A stretch of 64,000 nucleotides of DNA from Chryseobacterium sp. Bi04 (GCF_918698085.1 NZ_CAKKLP010000010.1:62001-126000); one strand, 5' to 3'. Positions 35,880 through 45,327 are shown, counted from the first letter of the stretch. A program made the numbers and translations. The notes: generated by a model from the letters alone, not told the origin.

Positions 35880-36300
35880 TGGCTTGATTGCTTCTTATTG
35901 CCATATATTGATGGATTTACAAGAACCTGATTCCAATTCTGAAATATCTCAGTTTTTTTCTTTTTAAGTATAGTTACCTGCTGCATAAAGCGAAATTATA
36001 TCCAGTTTCTCAGCACACCGATAGATATACTTGGTGATCCCTTGTTATATATTTCATGTTGTGAGAGGCAGGCACTAGATATGTTTCGAGGGATTATTTT
36101 TCCATGTAGCATTGGCAACCGGAAGCGAAAACCCCTTATCATATAAAATCGGATTTGGCTGATGGAACATTGCTAGCCCGAGTTTACCTATCTTTCTCAA
36201 ATATCGCCCTCCGCTATAGGATATGGAAAATAAGACCACAAAGCACCTTATCTTGGTAATTTTTCAGGATTGAAAGAAGATAATGGTTTCAATTGATTAA
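35880..36300 (-). pseudogene. Possible decayed coding remnant, unidentified
   Basis: On the minus strand two frames alternate in protein-like stretches, for example PEKLPR followed by a stop and GALWSYFPYPIAEGDI, then RGFRFRLPMLHGKIIPRN, and in the other frame ETYLVPASHNMKYITRDH. Several stops and apparent frameshifts interrupt them, and no start is kept. This looks like a degraded gene, but I recognise no family, and chance cannot be excluded. It occupies most of the otherwise gene-free interval 35699-36448. Confidence 0.2.
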
Positions 36301-36448
36301 ATATCATATGCTGTCTTTCACATGGTGTTTTTTGAGTAATTATCTAATAAATAATTACTTAGAAATAAATACTTCGTCAGTGAATTGATATCAACCAACG
36401 AACGTCTTCTGTTCCGTGAAATTTATTGAATAAAAATGTATAAAAAAG

Positions 36449-36478
36449 TTGGAGTTAAAAAGTATTTTTCTATCTTTG
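36449..36478 (+). promoter_or_regulatory. Promoter of tRNA-Lys copy 3
   Basis: TTG at 36449-36451, 19-base spacer, TATCTTTG at 36471-36478, base for base as at tRNA copy 1. Confidence 0.8.
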
Positions 36479-36535
36479 CAGTCCCTTAAACAAAGGGATT
36501 TACTTGAAAATGGAAACATAGAAAAGTAAATAACC

Positions 36536-36608
36536 GACTCGGTAGCTCAGCTGGTAGAGCAATACACTTTTAATGTATGGGTCCTGGGTTCGAATCCCAG
36601 CCGGGTCA
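36536..36608 (+). tRNA. tRNA-Lys (UUU), copy 3
   Basis: Same 73-base cloverleaf and TTT anticodon as copies 1 and 2. CCA is encoded (36609-36611). Its promoter and leader match copy 1, but its terminator and downstream sequence match copy 2, so the cassette is a mosaic. Confidence 0.95.
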
Positions 36609-36613
36609 CCAAA

Positions 36614-36652
36614 ATGCCATGTAGAAATAAAGGCTTCTGCATGGCATTTTTT
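36614..36652 (+). terminator. Terminator of tRNA-Lys copy 3
   Basis: ATGCCATGTAGAA and TTCTGCATGGCAT pair over 13 bp with one G-U, then TTTTT; nearly identical to the terminator of copy 2. Confidence 0.85.
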
Positions 36653-36699
36653 GTGAATAAATAAAACGATGAGGCAATTTTAGGATTTGTGAAAAAGTT

Positions 36700-37007
36700 G
36701 ACGCCAAGTTCTATTTTTATTATGCTTGATTGTAAGTGAGCCAAGAATGAATCGATTAGAAATCGATTTTGATGAAGCTAACTTTTTATATCGCTTATCA
36801 GCGACAAAGTCGCCTTTCTTTGCTTTCTTACCATAGAACACCCCAATTATCATTCCTTTGCATGAAGTAAAAGGGTATTTACATCCTATTTTCAAGTCAA
36901 ATATAAAATCACATATTTTATTTAATACATAGATTTCTGAATGTTATCCAAACAAGAGGTTTTTAGATTTAATCCAATTTGCTTAGTCCCCAAGCTTACA
37001 ACCTGAT
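36700..37007 (+). repeat. Dispersed intergenic repeat, copy C (fullest)
   Basis: The longest copy, following tRNA copy 3 as copy B follows tRNA copy 2. It contains CCAAGAATGAATCGATTAG, AATCGATTTTGATGAAGC, the hairpin GCGACAAAGTCGC, CTTTCTTTGCTTTCTTAC, CACATATTTTATTTAAT and TTTAGATTTAATCC, the last parts shared only with copy A. Minus-strand frames across it are not conserved. Confidence 0.75.
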
Positions 37008-37151
37008 CCCAATTATATGCCAATGCTGGGTTTCCAATGCTTCATTTAGATTTTAATTTTCTGTTTGCAGTGGTATTTCGTTCAGCAGAAAGCGAACCTG
37101 GCTGAGTTCTATTAGATTTTCGTCCAGGCCTAACCTAAAAATTCAACCATT

Positions 37152-37595
37152 CTACCGGCTATTTTTTGATCTTTTTTTTGAAGATTTGGGAAGCATAGGA
37201 GGAGGTGGAACATTGGAACTGTTAATTTCCTCAAGTGTAGGAGGAACAATATGCTCAAGGATAACAGTCTTTTTAAAAGGAAACTGGTTTTTTGCCAACT
37301 CTTCATGATAGTCAAAGTAATAGGTATCCTTAGTATAATAATAGCTCTGAATAATTAATGAGTCTTTTTTACTAAAATAGGCATCAGAGAGACTGAGTTT
37401 TAAAAGACCTTTATCATCGGCCTTTACTTTTTTTACCATTACAGCGCCGGTTTTGTTTTCTTTTATAAAAGTTACTTCAACATGAGGAGCTACTTCATTG
37501 CTGTCAGTAAGGAAAAGCAGTTCTATATTATATTGCTTTTGTGCCAAAGCAGCTGAAAAGCAAAACAAAAAGAGTAAAAATTGTATTTTTTTCAT
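37152..37595 (-). CDS. Small exported protein, 147 aa
   Basis: I choose the ATG at 37595 (MKKIQFLLFLFCFSAALAQ), because it gives a clean signal peptide and the longer frame from 37712 runs into the GNAT gene upstream. The mature part begins KQYNIELLFLTDSNEVAPHV and continues as a single beta-rich domain of about 90 residues (VTFIKENKTGAVMVKKVKAD, LKLSLSDAYFSKKDSLII), reminiscent of small carboxypeptidase-like or transthyretin-like exported domains. The C-terminus is proline- and lysine-rich (PPPPMLPKSSKKRSK). I do not recognise the family. It starts 10 bases after the GNAT stop and is probably co-transcribed. Confidence 0.65.
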   Translation of the reverse strand: MKKIQFLLFLFCFSAALAQKQYNIELLFLTDSNEVAPHVEVTFIKENKTGAVMVKKVKADDKGLLKLSLSDAYFSKKDSLIIQSYYYTKDTYYFDYHEELAKNQFPFKKTVILEHIVPPTLEEINSSNVPPPPMLPKSSKKRSKNSR

Positions 37596-37605
37596 ACTAA
37601 AGGTT

Positions 37606-38091
37606 TTAATGTTGATATTGCATAATGATATTAGAATCATTTTTTCTGTCTTCTGTTTCTTTTTCCACTTCTTTAAAGCCAATCTTTCTGTATAAATAAT
37701 AAGCTCTTTCATTGGTGGGAATCACATCAAGGAAAATATCGATGCTATGAAATAATTTTCTTGCCTCACGAATCACAGCGTCAATCAATCCATACCCTAT
37801 ATTTTTACCCTGAAATCCTTCTTTTACATACATCTGGTAGATATTTCCGGAAGAACCGGCATCTTTCACAAAAACACAGATTCCTATAAGCTCCCCCGCT
37901 GCAAATGCTCCCCAGACAAACCTTTCCGGTGTCTGATTTTCTATATCATATTCTATTCTTAGTTTTTCCGTATTCCTGGCCTCTTCATAGGTCGCTCCGA
38001 ATGATTCAGGAAACCTTTCCAGGCTCTCCAATCTGATAGCCCTGTACATTGTACTCTCTCCGGAAAGAAGTTTTCGATATTCAATATTCAT
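37606..38091 (-). CDS. GNAT-family N-acetyltransferase
   Basis: Start taken at 38091 (MNIEYRKLLSGESTMYRAI), the first ATG that opens the domain; a longer frame from 38151 adds an unrelated hydrophobic tract. The 161-residue product shows the GNAT signature: IYQMYVKEGFQGKNIGYGLID (core VKEGFQGKNIGYGL) as acetyl-CoA-binding motif A, IFLDVIPTNERAYYLYRKIGF as motif B with the usual N-x-x-A-x-x-x-Y pattern, and strands around ELIGICVFVKD. The substrate cannot be predicted. It heads a two-gene unit with the 147-residue exported protein. Confidence 0.88.
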   Translation of the reverse strand: MNIEYRKLLSGESTMYRAIRLESLERFPESFGATYEEARNTEKLRIEYDIENQTPERFVWGAFAAGELIGICVFVKDAGSSGNIYQMYVKEGFQGKNIGYGLIDAVIREARKLFHSIDIFLDVIPTNERAYYLYRKIGFKEVEKETEDRKNDSNIIMQYQH

Positions 38092-38171
38092 AGATAAGTT
38101 TTTAATTGTAGTAACAAAGATGCAAATAGTTTTGGATACAATTAAAATCAAATGTTATATACTTTTTCTTA

Positions 38172-38454
38172 GAACTTGTTTACACTTTTTACTTTAACCA
38201 CAAATCGAAGATTATCTCCTTTCAGTCGATGAATGTTATTTCGACGTAATCAAAAGTCACAAAGTTTCTTGAACACTTAAGTTTAATGAAGCTGTGGAAA
38301 TAAGTTCACTAAAGCTCATGTAAGTTTTTAAAAAATCAAAGATTTTTTGCTTAAGTGTTCTTTTTGTTTCCAATCAGTTTAAACTTAAAATAAACTAAAG
38401 TGTTTATCGCGTTTCATTCAGCATTGTGACTAAATTTTTAATTGTTTAACCAGA
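38172..38454 (+). repeat. Long inverted repeat, left copy
   Basis: This segment matches the reverse complement of parts of 47451-47933. Shared words include ACCACAAATCGAAGATT, TACGTCGAAATAA-type sequence, AAAAGTCACAAAGTTTC, GAACACTTAAG, AAAATCAAAGATTTTTTTGC-like sequence and GTGACTAAATTTTTAATT. It lies upstream of the four-gene TPR array and faces the right copy, so the pair flanks about 9 kb of accessory genes. Confidence 0.7.
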
Positions 38455-39084
38455 CTTTTACATAAATCTCTAAAAAATAATAAATTGTAGTTGATTGAAT
38501 TGTAGTGCTTTATGTGTTGTGTGAGAATTGTCTGCATTCGGTGTTATTTAAATTCACAGTAAAAAACTATATTGAATAGGTTGCATTCTATTATAAAATA
38601 CTCTGCTGCAAATAATAAAACAGAATAGTTTTCAGAATGTTTGTGCTTTCACGCTTGATTTTGGTAAAAAATTAATGTTTATAGCCTGCTTTTCCGTCAA
38701 GTTAAAAGATGTGTTTTTAGTTTATTTTATAATTAAACAGAAGGAAAAATGGAAAATAATTAACCTTAAATGATGATGTTTGTTAAATTAATATCTTATC
38801 TCAACTTAGTACGATAAATTATGTATATTTATGAAAGAGAATTATTAATAATCTAAAGATATGATACTATGTTAATTGGATTTCTGTTTTCGGATTTATT
38901 TTTTATAATGTGTAGGTAGGTATAGAGAAAAAAATAATATCGTTACGGATAAATGAGTTTAAAAATTGAAAAAAATAATGGACTATTTTGAAAAGGAATA
39001 AAATGCTTAACGGATGAAAAAAATTCTTTCAACTAATACTAATAGGTTAAATTTATCAGAAGTAAAATTATATATTCAAAAGTC
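38455..39084. other. Gene-free leader region of the TPR array
   Basis: About 630 bases of very A/T-rich sequence with no credible ORF on either strand. No perfect TAnnTTTG element was found near the first TPR gene. It may hold the control region of the array, but no operator is evident. Confidence 0.45.
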
Positions 39085-40530
39085 ATGAAAAATATTAAAA
39101 TCTATACCCTTTGTATAGGTTTATTGCTTGTCTTATTCTCATGCAGACAGAATATAAGTGAAGAACAGAAAGAATCCTTTGATACTGCTTTACTGACCAA
39201 AAATGATACTTTATTGTTATCCGGTGTATACGAATCTGTTGTTCGTCTGAACATAGAGTATTTGAAAAAAGCGGAAAATATGGGGTATACAGATGGTAGA
39301 GGGCTTTGTTATATGAATATAGCAAGGGTGAATGTTTCTGCAGGAAATTATGAAAAGGCTCTATTTTTTTTCCAAAAAGCGGAAAAAGATCTGCTTAATT
39401 CCAAAAATGCATATCATAAAGCGCTATTTTATGATATTTACAGTAAGTATTACTATCATCTAAAGCTTTATGATAAAGCTTTAGAATATAATGACAGGGC
39501 ATTCCGTTATTTAAAAGGTGCAAAAAAATCTAAACTCAGTGATAAACTTCTTTCAAAGCTCTTTTTGAAGAAGGGAATCTTTCTAGCCCGGAAAGGATGG
39601 CTTGGGGCTGCTTTGAAATGTTATTTGAAAGGTAATGCATTAGAAAATTCAGCTTTCAGTAATAGTCTGGTTGCGGAATACTACTTATCTGTGCATCAAA
39701 TAGATAATGCAGGAATATATGTTTCCAACGCCAGCGAAAAAATACAGAATCAGAAGATTAGCAATACAGAATCCCTTTGGGTATATTATGTGATGGGCTA
39801 TTATTATAATGAAATTAATAATTATGATGAGGCCGAAAAAAATCTTAAAAAAGCGTTGGAAATCAATATAAAAACAAGATATACCAATGCTTCCCACATC
39901 AAAGAAGTTTATAAATCGCTCGCAACGCTGTACAAAAAGAAAAATGAAGGAAGAGAAGCCTATTACTACCTGAAGAAGTATATGGAAGAGGAAGAAAATT
40001 TTTCAGGTGCGCGATTCAGAACAATGAATAATGCTACAGATGAGATTATTTCAAAAGTAAAGAGAGATTCAGACTGGCACAAAAATAAACTGCCATTTTG
40101 GGTTGCTTTGTCTATTGCGGCGCTTACTATTTCAGGAGTCTATGTCCGGAAGATCATCAATAAGCTGAGGCTGAAAAAAAGAACATTGGTGAAGGAAACA
40201 GATGAGCTGAAAAGCAATGTATTTACCCGGCAGCTTCAGGAAGTAACTGAGCTTGCGAAAAGAAATGACTCCTCTTTTTTACTGAATTTCAAGGAATTAT
40301 ATCCGGATTTTGTACAGACGCTCCTGAAGATTAATCCCGATCTTGAAAACTCTGAACTGACTTTCTGCGCGATGCTGAAACTGCATTTTTCATCCAAAGA
40401 GATTGCTGATTATACTTTTGTACAGCACAGGTCTGTTCAGCAGAAAAAATACCGGATCAGAAAAAGACTGAATATTCCGGGGGAAATGGATATTTATGAC
40501 TTTTTTGATCAATTAAAAGATAAAGAATAA
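39085..40530 (+). CDS. Lipobox-TPR-TM-HTH membrane regulator, array copy 1 (most divergent)
   Basis: 481 residues. A signal segment ends in a lipobox-like LFSC (Cys20). Residues 50-310 contain about five TPR-like units (YEKALFFFQKAEKDLL, YDKALEYNDRAFRYL, YDEAEKNLKKALEIN). A transmembrane helix at about 334-354 leads to a basic, coiled region and a C-terminal LuxR-like helix-turn-helix (LTFCAMLKLHFSSKEIADYT, then HRSVQQKKYRIRKRLNI). With a lipidated N-terminus outside and the HTH inside, it reads as a one-component transmembrane regulator with a periplasmic TPR sensor. It is the most divergent of the four; the output part is about three quarters identical to the others by eye. Confidence 0.8.
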   Translation: MKNIKIYTLCIGLLLVLFSCRQNISEEQKESFDTALLTKNDTLLLSGVYESVVRLNIEYLKKAENMGYTDGRGLCYMNIARVNVSAGNYEKALFFFQKAEKDLLNSKNAYHKALFYDIYSKYYYHLKLYDKALEYNDRAFRYLKGAKKSKLSDKLLSKLFLKKGIFLARKGWLGAALKCYLKGNALENSAFSNSLVAEYYLSVHQIDNAGIYVSNASEKIQNQKISNTESLWVYYVMGYYYNEINNYDEAEKNLKKALEINIKTRYTNASHIKEVYKSLATLYKKKNEGREAYYYLKKYMEEEENFSGARFRTMNNATDEIISKVKRDSDWHKNKLPFWVALSIAALTISGVYVRKIINKLRLKKRTLVKETDELKSNVFTRQLQEVTELAKRNDSSFLLNFKELYPDFVQTLLKINPDLENSELTFCAMLKLHFSSKEIADYTFVQHRSVQQKKYRIRKRLNIPGEMDIYDFFDQLKDKE

Positions 40531-40674
40531 GAGTATTGTAAAAATGGAGATGGCATTAAAGATTATTGTATGACCACTTGGTTTTTATGAGATACAAGAT
40601 CTAACACTGACAAGTAAAAAGCGAGTTTTAATGATTACCGATACGGATAATTTTACAGTTTAATTATAGAAAGC

Positions 40675-42099
40675 ATGATGACACGTATTTTCCTTTCTAT
40701 TTTGCTCATTATTTTAGTTTCATGCAGCCCTGATTCTAAAGTGTATGAAAAAGAATTTGATACCCCTTTGATGATCCGGAATGAAGAATTCCGGATTGCC
40801 GGTGACTATGACTCCCTCATGACTCTTAATACAAAATATTATAAAAAAGCAGATAGTATGGGATATCAGGAGGGGAAGGCCTTATGTTATATAAATCTGG
40901 CACAGGTTAATATATCGCTGGAAAACTATAAGAAAGCAGAGGTTTTTTTTGATAAAGCTGAAATCATATTAAGAAATTCAAAAAATAATACGCACAAAGC
41001 TATATTTTATGCTAACTACAGTAGGCTCAATAGAGAATTTAAGAATTTTGATAAAGCTTTTGAGTATAATAATGAAGCAATGAACTATATCAGGAAAAGT
41101 GAAAATCCTGAATTAAAAAATAGAATTCTTTTTAACATCTATTTCGCACAGGGCGAATATTATATGATCGGGCAAAAGTATAATCTTGCTTTAGAATCTT
41201 TTCACAACATGAAAAAGCTTGATCAAACCGGTATTGCAGATTGCATTATTAGTGATTATTTCTATATGCGTAAAAATAAGGATTCTGCCTATAAGTATAT
41301 ATCAAGTGCCTATAATAAAATGATTACGGGGAAAAAAAATGATGCCAATGCCCTTAATATATATACTATTATGGGAGAATATTACCTTACCTATAAACAG
41401 TATGATAAAGCTGAGATAGAATTTAAACAGGCGTTAGAGATTGATAAGAAAACGCGGCGTATTTTCGCCAATTACACAAAATACATTTATAATGATCTCA
41501 GGATGCTGTATGAACAGAAAGGAGATCAGGAGAAAGCTTTTTTTTATTTAAATGTCTATACAAAGGCAAGAAATAAAACCTATGATACTTTATCGGCAAC
41601 AATAGATCAGGATATGCAGGCATTTATAGAAGAAACTATAAAAGACTCGGAAAAGCAGGAAAAAAAAGTAAGATGGATAATCCTTTTAATGCTTGCAGGC
41701 TTTTCACTGTTAGGAATCTATGCATGGAGAATTATAAGCTTGCTGCGAAAGAAAAAAGCAGCGCTTACAATGGAAACTGAAAAATTAAAAGCCCGAGTGG
41801 ATGGTAGTAAACAGGACGAAATTCTAGAATTGGCAAGGAAAAATGATCCTGAATTTTTTAACCGGTTTAAAGAAACTTATCCGGAGTTTATCAACAGACT
41901 TTTAAGTATCAATCCTAATCTTGAAACTTCTGAACTTACATTCTGTGCGATGATCAAGTTGCATTTTACCTCCAAAGAAATTGCTGCTTATACACTCATC
42001 CAACACCGGACTGTTCAGCAGAAAAAATACAGGATCAGAAAAAGACTCCATATCCCAACAGAAACAGATATCTATCATTTTTTTGATGAGTTGGGCTAA
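40675..42099 (+). CDS. Lipobox-TPR-TM-HTH membrane regulator, array copy 2
   Basis: 474 residues with the same layout as copy 1: MMTRIFLSILLIILVSC (lipobox Cys17), TPR-like units in the middle, a membrane helix at about 330-350 (WIILLMLAGFSLLGIYAW), then KARVDGSKQDEILELARKN and the HTH (ELTFCAMIKLHFTSKEIAAY). The first 75 residues and the last 110 are nearly identical to copy 3, while the TPR core differs at many positions. Intergenic spacers of copies 2 and 3 also match. It lies 144 bases after copy 1; a shared transcript is possible. Confidence 0.8.
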   Translation: MMTRIFLSILLIILVSCSPDSKVYEKEFDTPLMIRNEEFRIAGDYDSLMTLNTKYYKKADSMGYQEGKALCYINLAQVNISLENYKKAEVFFDKAEIILRNSKNNTHKAIFYANYSRLNREFKNFDKAFEYNNEAMNYIRKSENPELKNRILFNIYFAQGEYYMIGQKYNLALESFHNMKKLDQTGIADCIISDYFYMRKNKDSAYKYISSAYNKMITGKKNDANALNIYTIMGEYYLTYKQYDKAEIEFKQALEIDKKTRRIFANYTKYIYNDLRMLYEQKGDQEKAFFYLNVYTKARNKTYDTLSATIDQDMQAFIEETIKDSEKQEKKVRWIILLMLAGFSLLGIYAWRIISLLRKKKAALTMETEKLKARVDGSKQDEILELARKNDPEFFNRFKETYPEFINRLLSINPNLETSELTFCAMIKLHFTSKEIAAYTLIQHRTVQQKKYRIRKRLHIPTETDIYHFFDELG

Positions 42100-45000
42100 A
42101 AAAATAATTATATGTTGTCAGATGAATTTTAAAAAAGAATTTTATTCATGGTAAAATGTCAAGAGTAAATATTATGCTACTTATTGAAGAAAAATTTTTA
42201 ACTCATAAATTATAGTGGTAATATTAAAAAGCATGATGATACGTATTTTCCTTTCTATTTTGTTCCTTATTTTAGTTTCATGCAGTCCTGATTCTAAAGT
42301 ATATGAAAAAGAATTTGATACCCCTTTGATGATCCGGAATGAAGAATTCCGGATTGCCGGTGACTATGGCTCTCTTATGAATCTTAATACAAAATATTAT
42401 AAAAAAGCAGATAGTATGGGATATCAGGAGGGGAAGGCCTTATGTTATATAAATCTGGCGCAGGTTAATATGTCTCGTGATAACTATCAGAAAGCAGAGG
42501 TTTTTTTTGATAAAGCAGAAGTTATTTTAAGAGATTCAAAAGATAATACACACAAAGCTATATTTTATAATAATTATAGCATGTTCAATAGAGAATTAAA
42601 AAGGATTGATAAAGCTTTAGAGTATAATAATAAAGCAATGGGCTATATCAAAAAGAGTGAAAATCCTGAATTAAAAAACAGGATTCTTTTTAAAATATAT
42701 ATCAGGGCAGGAGAATATCATGTCATTAGAAAACAATATAAAATTGCTTTAGAATATTTTCAGAAAGCAGGAAAATTTGATCAGTCCGGTATTGTTGATT
42801 GCGCTATAAGTGATTACATTTATATGCATAGAAACAAAGATTCGGCCAGAAAATATATATTCAGAGCCTATAACAAAATAGACACCACAAAAAAGGATGG
42901 TGTCACCCTTAATATATATGCTATCCTGGGGGAGTATTATATTGAGGATCAGCAATATGATAAAGCAGAAGATGCTTTTCACCGGGCTCTGGAAATAGAT
43001 AAGAAAACAAGGCGTATTTTTGCTGGTTATACAAAATACATTTATAATGATCTCAGGAGATTGTATGAAAAAAAAGGAGATCAGGAAAAAGCTTATTTTT
43101 ATTTAAATGCCTATACAGAAGGAAGAAATAAAACCTTCGATTCTTTATCAGCAACAATAGATCAGGATATGCAGGTATTTATAGAAGAAACTGTAAAAGA
43201 CTCGGAAAAGCAGAAAAAAAAAGTAAGATGGATAGTCCTTTTAACGCTTGCAGGCTTTTCACTGTTAGGTATCTATGCATGGAGAATTATAAACTTGCTG
43301 CGAAAGAAAAAAGAAGCACTTATAACGGAAACTGAAAAATTAAAAGCCCGAGTAGATGGTAGTAAACAGGACGAAATTCTAGAATTGGCAAGGAAAAATG
43401 ATCCTGAATTTTTTAACCGGTTTAAAGAAACTTATCCAAAATTTGTCAACAGGCTTTTAAGTATCAATCCTAATCTTGAAACTTCTGAGCTTACATTCTG
43501 TGCCATGATCAAGTTGCATTTTACCTCCAAAGAAATTGCTGCTTATACGCTTATCCAACACCGGACCGTTCAGCAGAAAAAATACAGAATCAGAAAAAGA
43601 CTCCATATCCCAACAGAAACAGATATCTATCATTTTTTTGATGAGTTGGGGTAAAAAAATTATATGCCGTCAGATGAATTTTAAAAAAGAGTTTTATTCA
43701 TTGTGAAATGAGAAGAGTAATAATAAGGTTAAAATATATGAAAACCACTTTTTAATTGTAATTTATACATGAAAAATTAAAAAGTATTATGATTCGTCCT
43801 TTTCTATTTATTTTGCTCATTATTTTAGTTTCATGTACTCGCAATTATAAGAAGTATGAAAAAAGTTTTGATATTCCTCTATTACATGAAAATGAAAGGC
43901 TCAGGCTTTTAGGAGAATATGATTCTCTCGTTAACCTGAATACAAACTATTATAGAAAAGCTAATAAAATAGGCTATCAGGAAGGTAAAGCTTTGTGTTA
44001 TACGAATTTAGCAAAAATAAATACGTCAACAGAAAATTACCAGCAAGCGGATGTTCTTTTTAATCAGGCCGAAAAAATTTTAAAAGACTCAAAAAGTAAT
44101 CTTCATAAAGCAATATTTTATAATAATTACAGCAAGTTGGATGTAGAGATGCATAAACTTAATAGAGCGCTCGAATATAATAGTTATGCACTTGATTATT
44201 CAAAAAGAATCGATGAATCCCCATTCAAAAAAGAATTACTGTCAGAAATATATACCAACAAGGCTGCCTACCTTGATATTAGCAAACAGGCTGATAAATC
44301 TTTATATTATTTGCATAAAGCCAGATTATTGAATGATTCAAGACGTTTGAATGTAATATTTGGAGAACATTATATATGGGGTGAAAAGAGATTGGATTCT
44401 GCTGAAATATATTTAAGAAAAGTAGTTGATGATCCGGATAAAGAAAAGGCAATGGATATTGATGCCCTTACTGCCCATACTATTTTAGCTGAATGCTATA
44501 TTTGGGATAAACAGTATGATAAAGCAGAAAAAAATCTTAAACGTGCTTTAGAAATTGATAAAAAAACAAGAGATGTTTATACCTATTATACCAAATATAT
44601 TTATAATGATTTTAAATGGCTGCATAAAGAGAGAAATGATGATGTCAATGCCTATTTTTATCTCCAGACCTTTGCTAATGCAAAAAGCAAAACCAATGCT
44701 GCGTTAATGAAAACGATTAATCAGGATATGGAGTCTTTTATTAGCGAAACAAAAAAAGATACCGAACAACATGATAAAAATATACAATGGGTGATCCTTT
44801 TATCGTTTGTTGGTTTCTCTGTGGTGGGAATATATACCTGGAGAATTGTAGACTTATTGCGAAAGAAAAAAGAAGCGCTTACAACGGAAACTGAAAAATT
44901 AAAAGCCCGAGTAGATGGTAGTAAACAGGACGAAATTCTAGAATTGGCAAGGAAAAATGATCCTGAATTTTTTAACCGGTTTAAAGAAACTTATCCGAAC

Positions 45001-45208
45001 TTTATCAACAGACTTTTAAATATCAATCCTAATCTTGAAACTTCTGAACTTACATTCTGCGCAATGATCAAATTACATTTTACATCCAAAGAAATTGCTG
45101 CTTATACGCTCATCCAACACCGGACTGTTCAGCAGAAAAAATACCGGATCAGAAAAAGACTCCATATCCCAACAGAAACAGATATCTATCATTTTTTTGA
45201 TGGTTTGG
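41757..45208 (+). repeat. Near-identical 3' output modules in array copies 2-4
   Basis: The last roughly 330 bases of copies 2 (41757-42099), 3 (43315-43654) and 4 (44872-45208) differ at only scattered positions, whereas the upstream sensor-coding parts of copies 2/3 and 4 are strongly diverged. The sharp boundary near the end of the membrane helix suggests gene conversion that keeps the output domain uniform. Confidence 0.75.
42233..43654 (+). CDS. Lipobox-TPR-TM-HTH membrane regulator, array copy 3
   Basis: Start chosen at ATG 42233 (MMIRIFLSILFLILVSC), matching copy 2; an upstream in-frame start at 42215 adds six residues. The 473-residue product has lipobox Cys17, TPR-like core, membrane helix (WIVLLTLAGFSLLGIYAW) and the LuxR-like HTH. 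It differs from copy 2 mainly between residues 80 and 320. A tandem duplication followed by divergence of the sensor part is the simplest reading. Confidence 0.8.
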   Translation: MMIRIFLSILFLILVSCSPDSKVYEKEFDTPLMIRNEEFRIAGDYGSLMNLNTKYYKKADSMGYQEGKALCYINLAQVNMSRDNYQKAEVFFDKAEVILRDSKDNTHKAIFYNNYSMFNRELKRIDKALEYNNKAMGYIKKSENPELKNRILFKIYIRAGEYHVIRKQYKIALEYFQKAGKFDQSGIVDCAISDYIYMHRNKDSARKYIFRAYNKIDTTKKDGVTLNIYAILGEYYIEDQQYDKAEDAFHRALEIDKKTRRIFAGYTKYIYNDLRRLYEKKGDQEKAYFYLNAYTEGRNKTFDSLSATIDQDMQVFIEETVKDSEKQKKKVRWIVLLTLAGFSLLGIYAWRIINLLRKKKEALITETEKLKARVDGSKQDEILELARKNDPEFFNRFKETYPKFVNRLLSINPNLETSELTFCAMIKLHFTSKEIAAYTLIQHRTVQQKKYRIRKRLHIPTETDIYHFFDELG

Positions 45209-45234
45209 GTAATACTGACATAAAAACAGCCTGA
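43789..45234 (+). CDS. Lipobox-TPR-TM-HTH membrane regulator, array copy 4
   Basis: 481 residues. MIRPFLFILLIILVSC gives lipobox Cys16. The TPR region is clearly different from copies 2 and 3 (ERLRLLGEYDSLVNLNTNYY, YDKAEKNLKRALEIDKKT), as is the membrane helix (WVILLSFVGFSVVGIYTW). From about residue 365 the sequence becomes almost identical to copies 2 and 3, also at the nucleotide level, including silent positions. It has a seven-residue extra tail (GNTDIKTA) whose codons form part of a terminator hairpin. It ends the array. Confidence 0.8.
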   Translation: MIRPFLFILLIILVSCTRNYKKYEKSFDIPLLHENERLRLLGEYDSLVNLNTNYYRKANKIGYQEGKALCYTNLAKINTSTENYQQADVLFNQAEKILKDSKSNLHKAIFYNNYSKLDVEMHKLNRALEYNSYALDYSKRIDESPFKKELLSEIYTNKAAYLDISKQADKSLYYLHKARLLNDSRRLNVIFGEHYIWGEKRLDSAEIYLRKVVDDPDKEKAMDIDALTAHTILAECYIWDKQYDKAEKNLKRALEIDKKTRDVYTYYTKYIYNDFKWLHKERNDDVNAYFYLQTFANAKSKTNAALMKTINQDMESFISETKKDTEQHDKNIQWVILLSFVGFSVVGIYTWRIVDLLRKKKEALTTETEKLKARVDGSKQDEILELARKNDPEFFNRFKETYPNFINRLLNINPNLETSELTFCAMIKLHFTSKEIAAYTLIQHRTVQQKKYRIRKRLHIPTETDIYHFFDGLGNTDIKTA

Positions 45235-45255
45235 TGAAGCCATCAGGCTGTTTTT
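45226..45255 (+). terminator. Terminator overlapping end of array copy 4
   Basis: ACAGCCTGATG and CATCAGGCTGT pair perfectly over 11 bp with a short loop, then TTTTT. The left arm contains the stop codon of copy 4 (45232-45234). The converging FAD monooxygenase ends at 45328. Confidence 0.85.
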
Positions 45256-45327
45256 GTGAACTATTTTTTACAGGCTTTTGATGGTACTTCCTCAAAATTT
45301 GAATGTTGAATAAGCTTTTAGGCTGGT

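Noticed and set aside
36547..36744. 65-codon minus-strand frame including LGFEPRTHTLKVYCSTS
   Set aside because: Antisense artefact across tRNA-Lys copy 3 and its terminator.
36680..36895. 71-codon minus-strand frame in repeat copy C (KKAKKGDFVADKR)
   Set aside because: The K/R-rich sequence stems from the repeated hairpin region and is broken in copies A and B.
41757..45208. CRISPR or other short-spacer array suggested by repeats in this region
   Set aside because: The repeats are coding, about 330 bases long and spaced by whole genes; no short regularly spaced repeat is present anywhere in the window.
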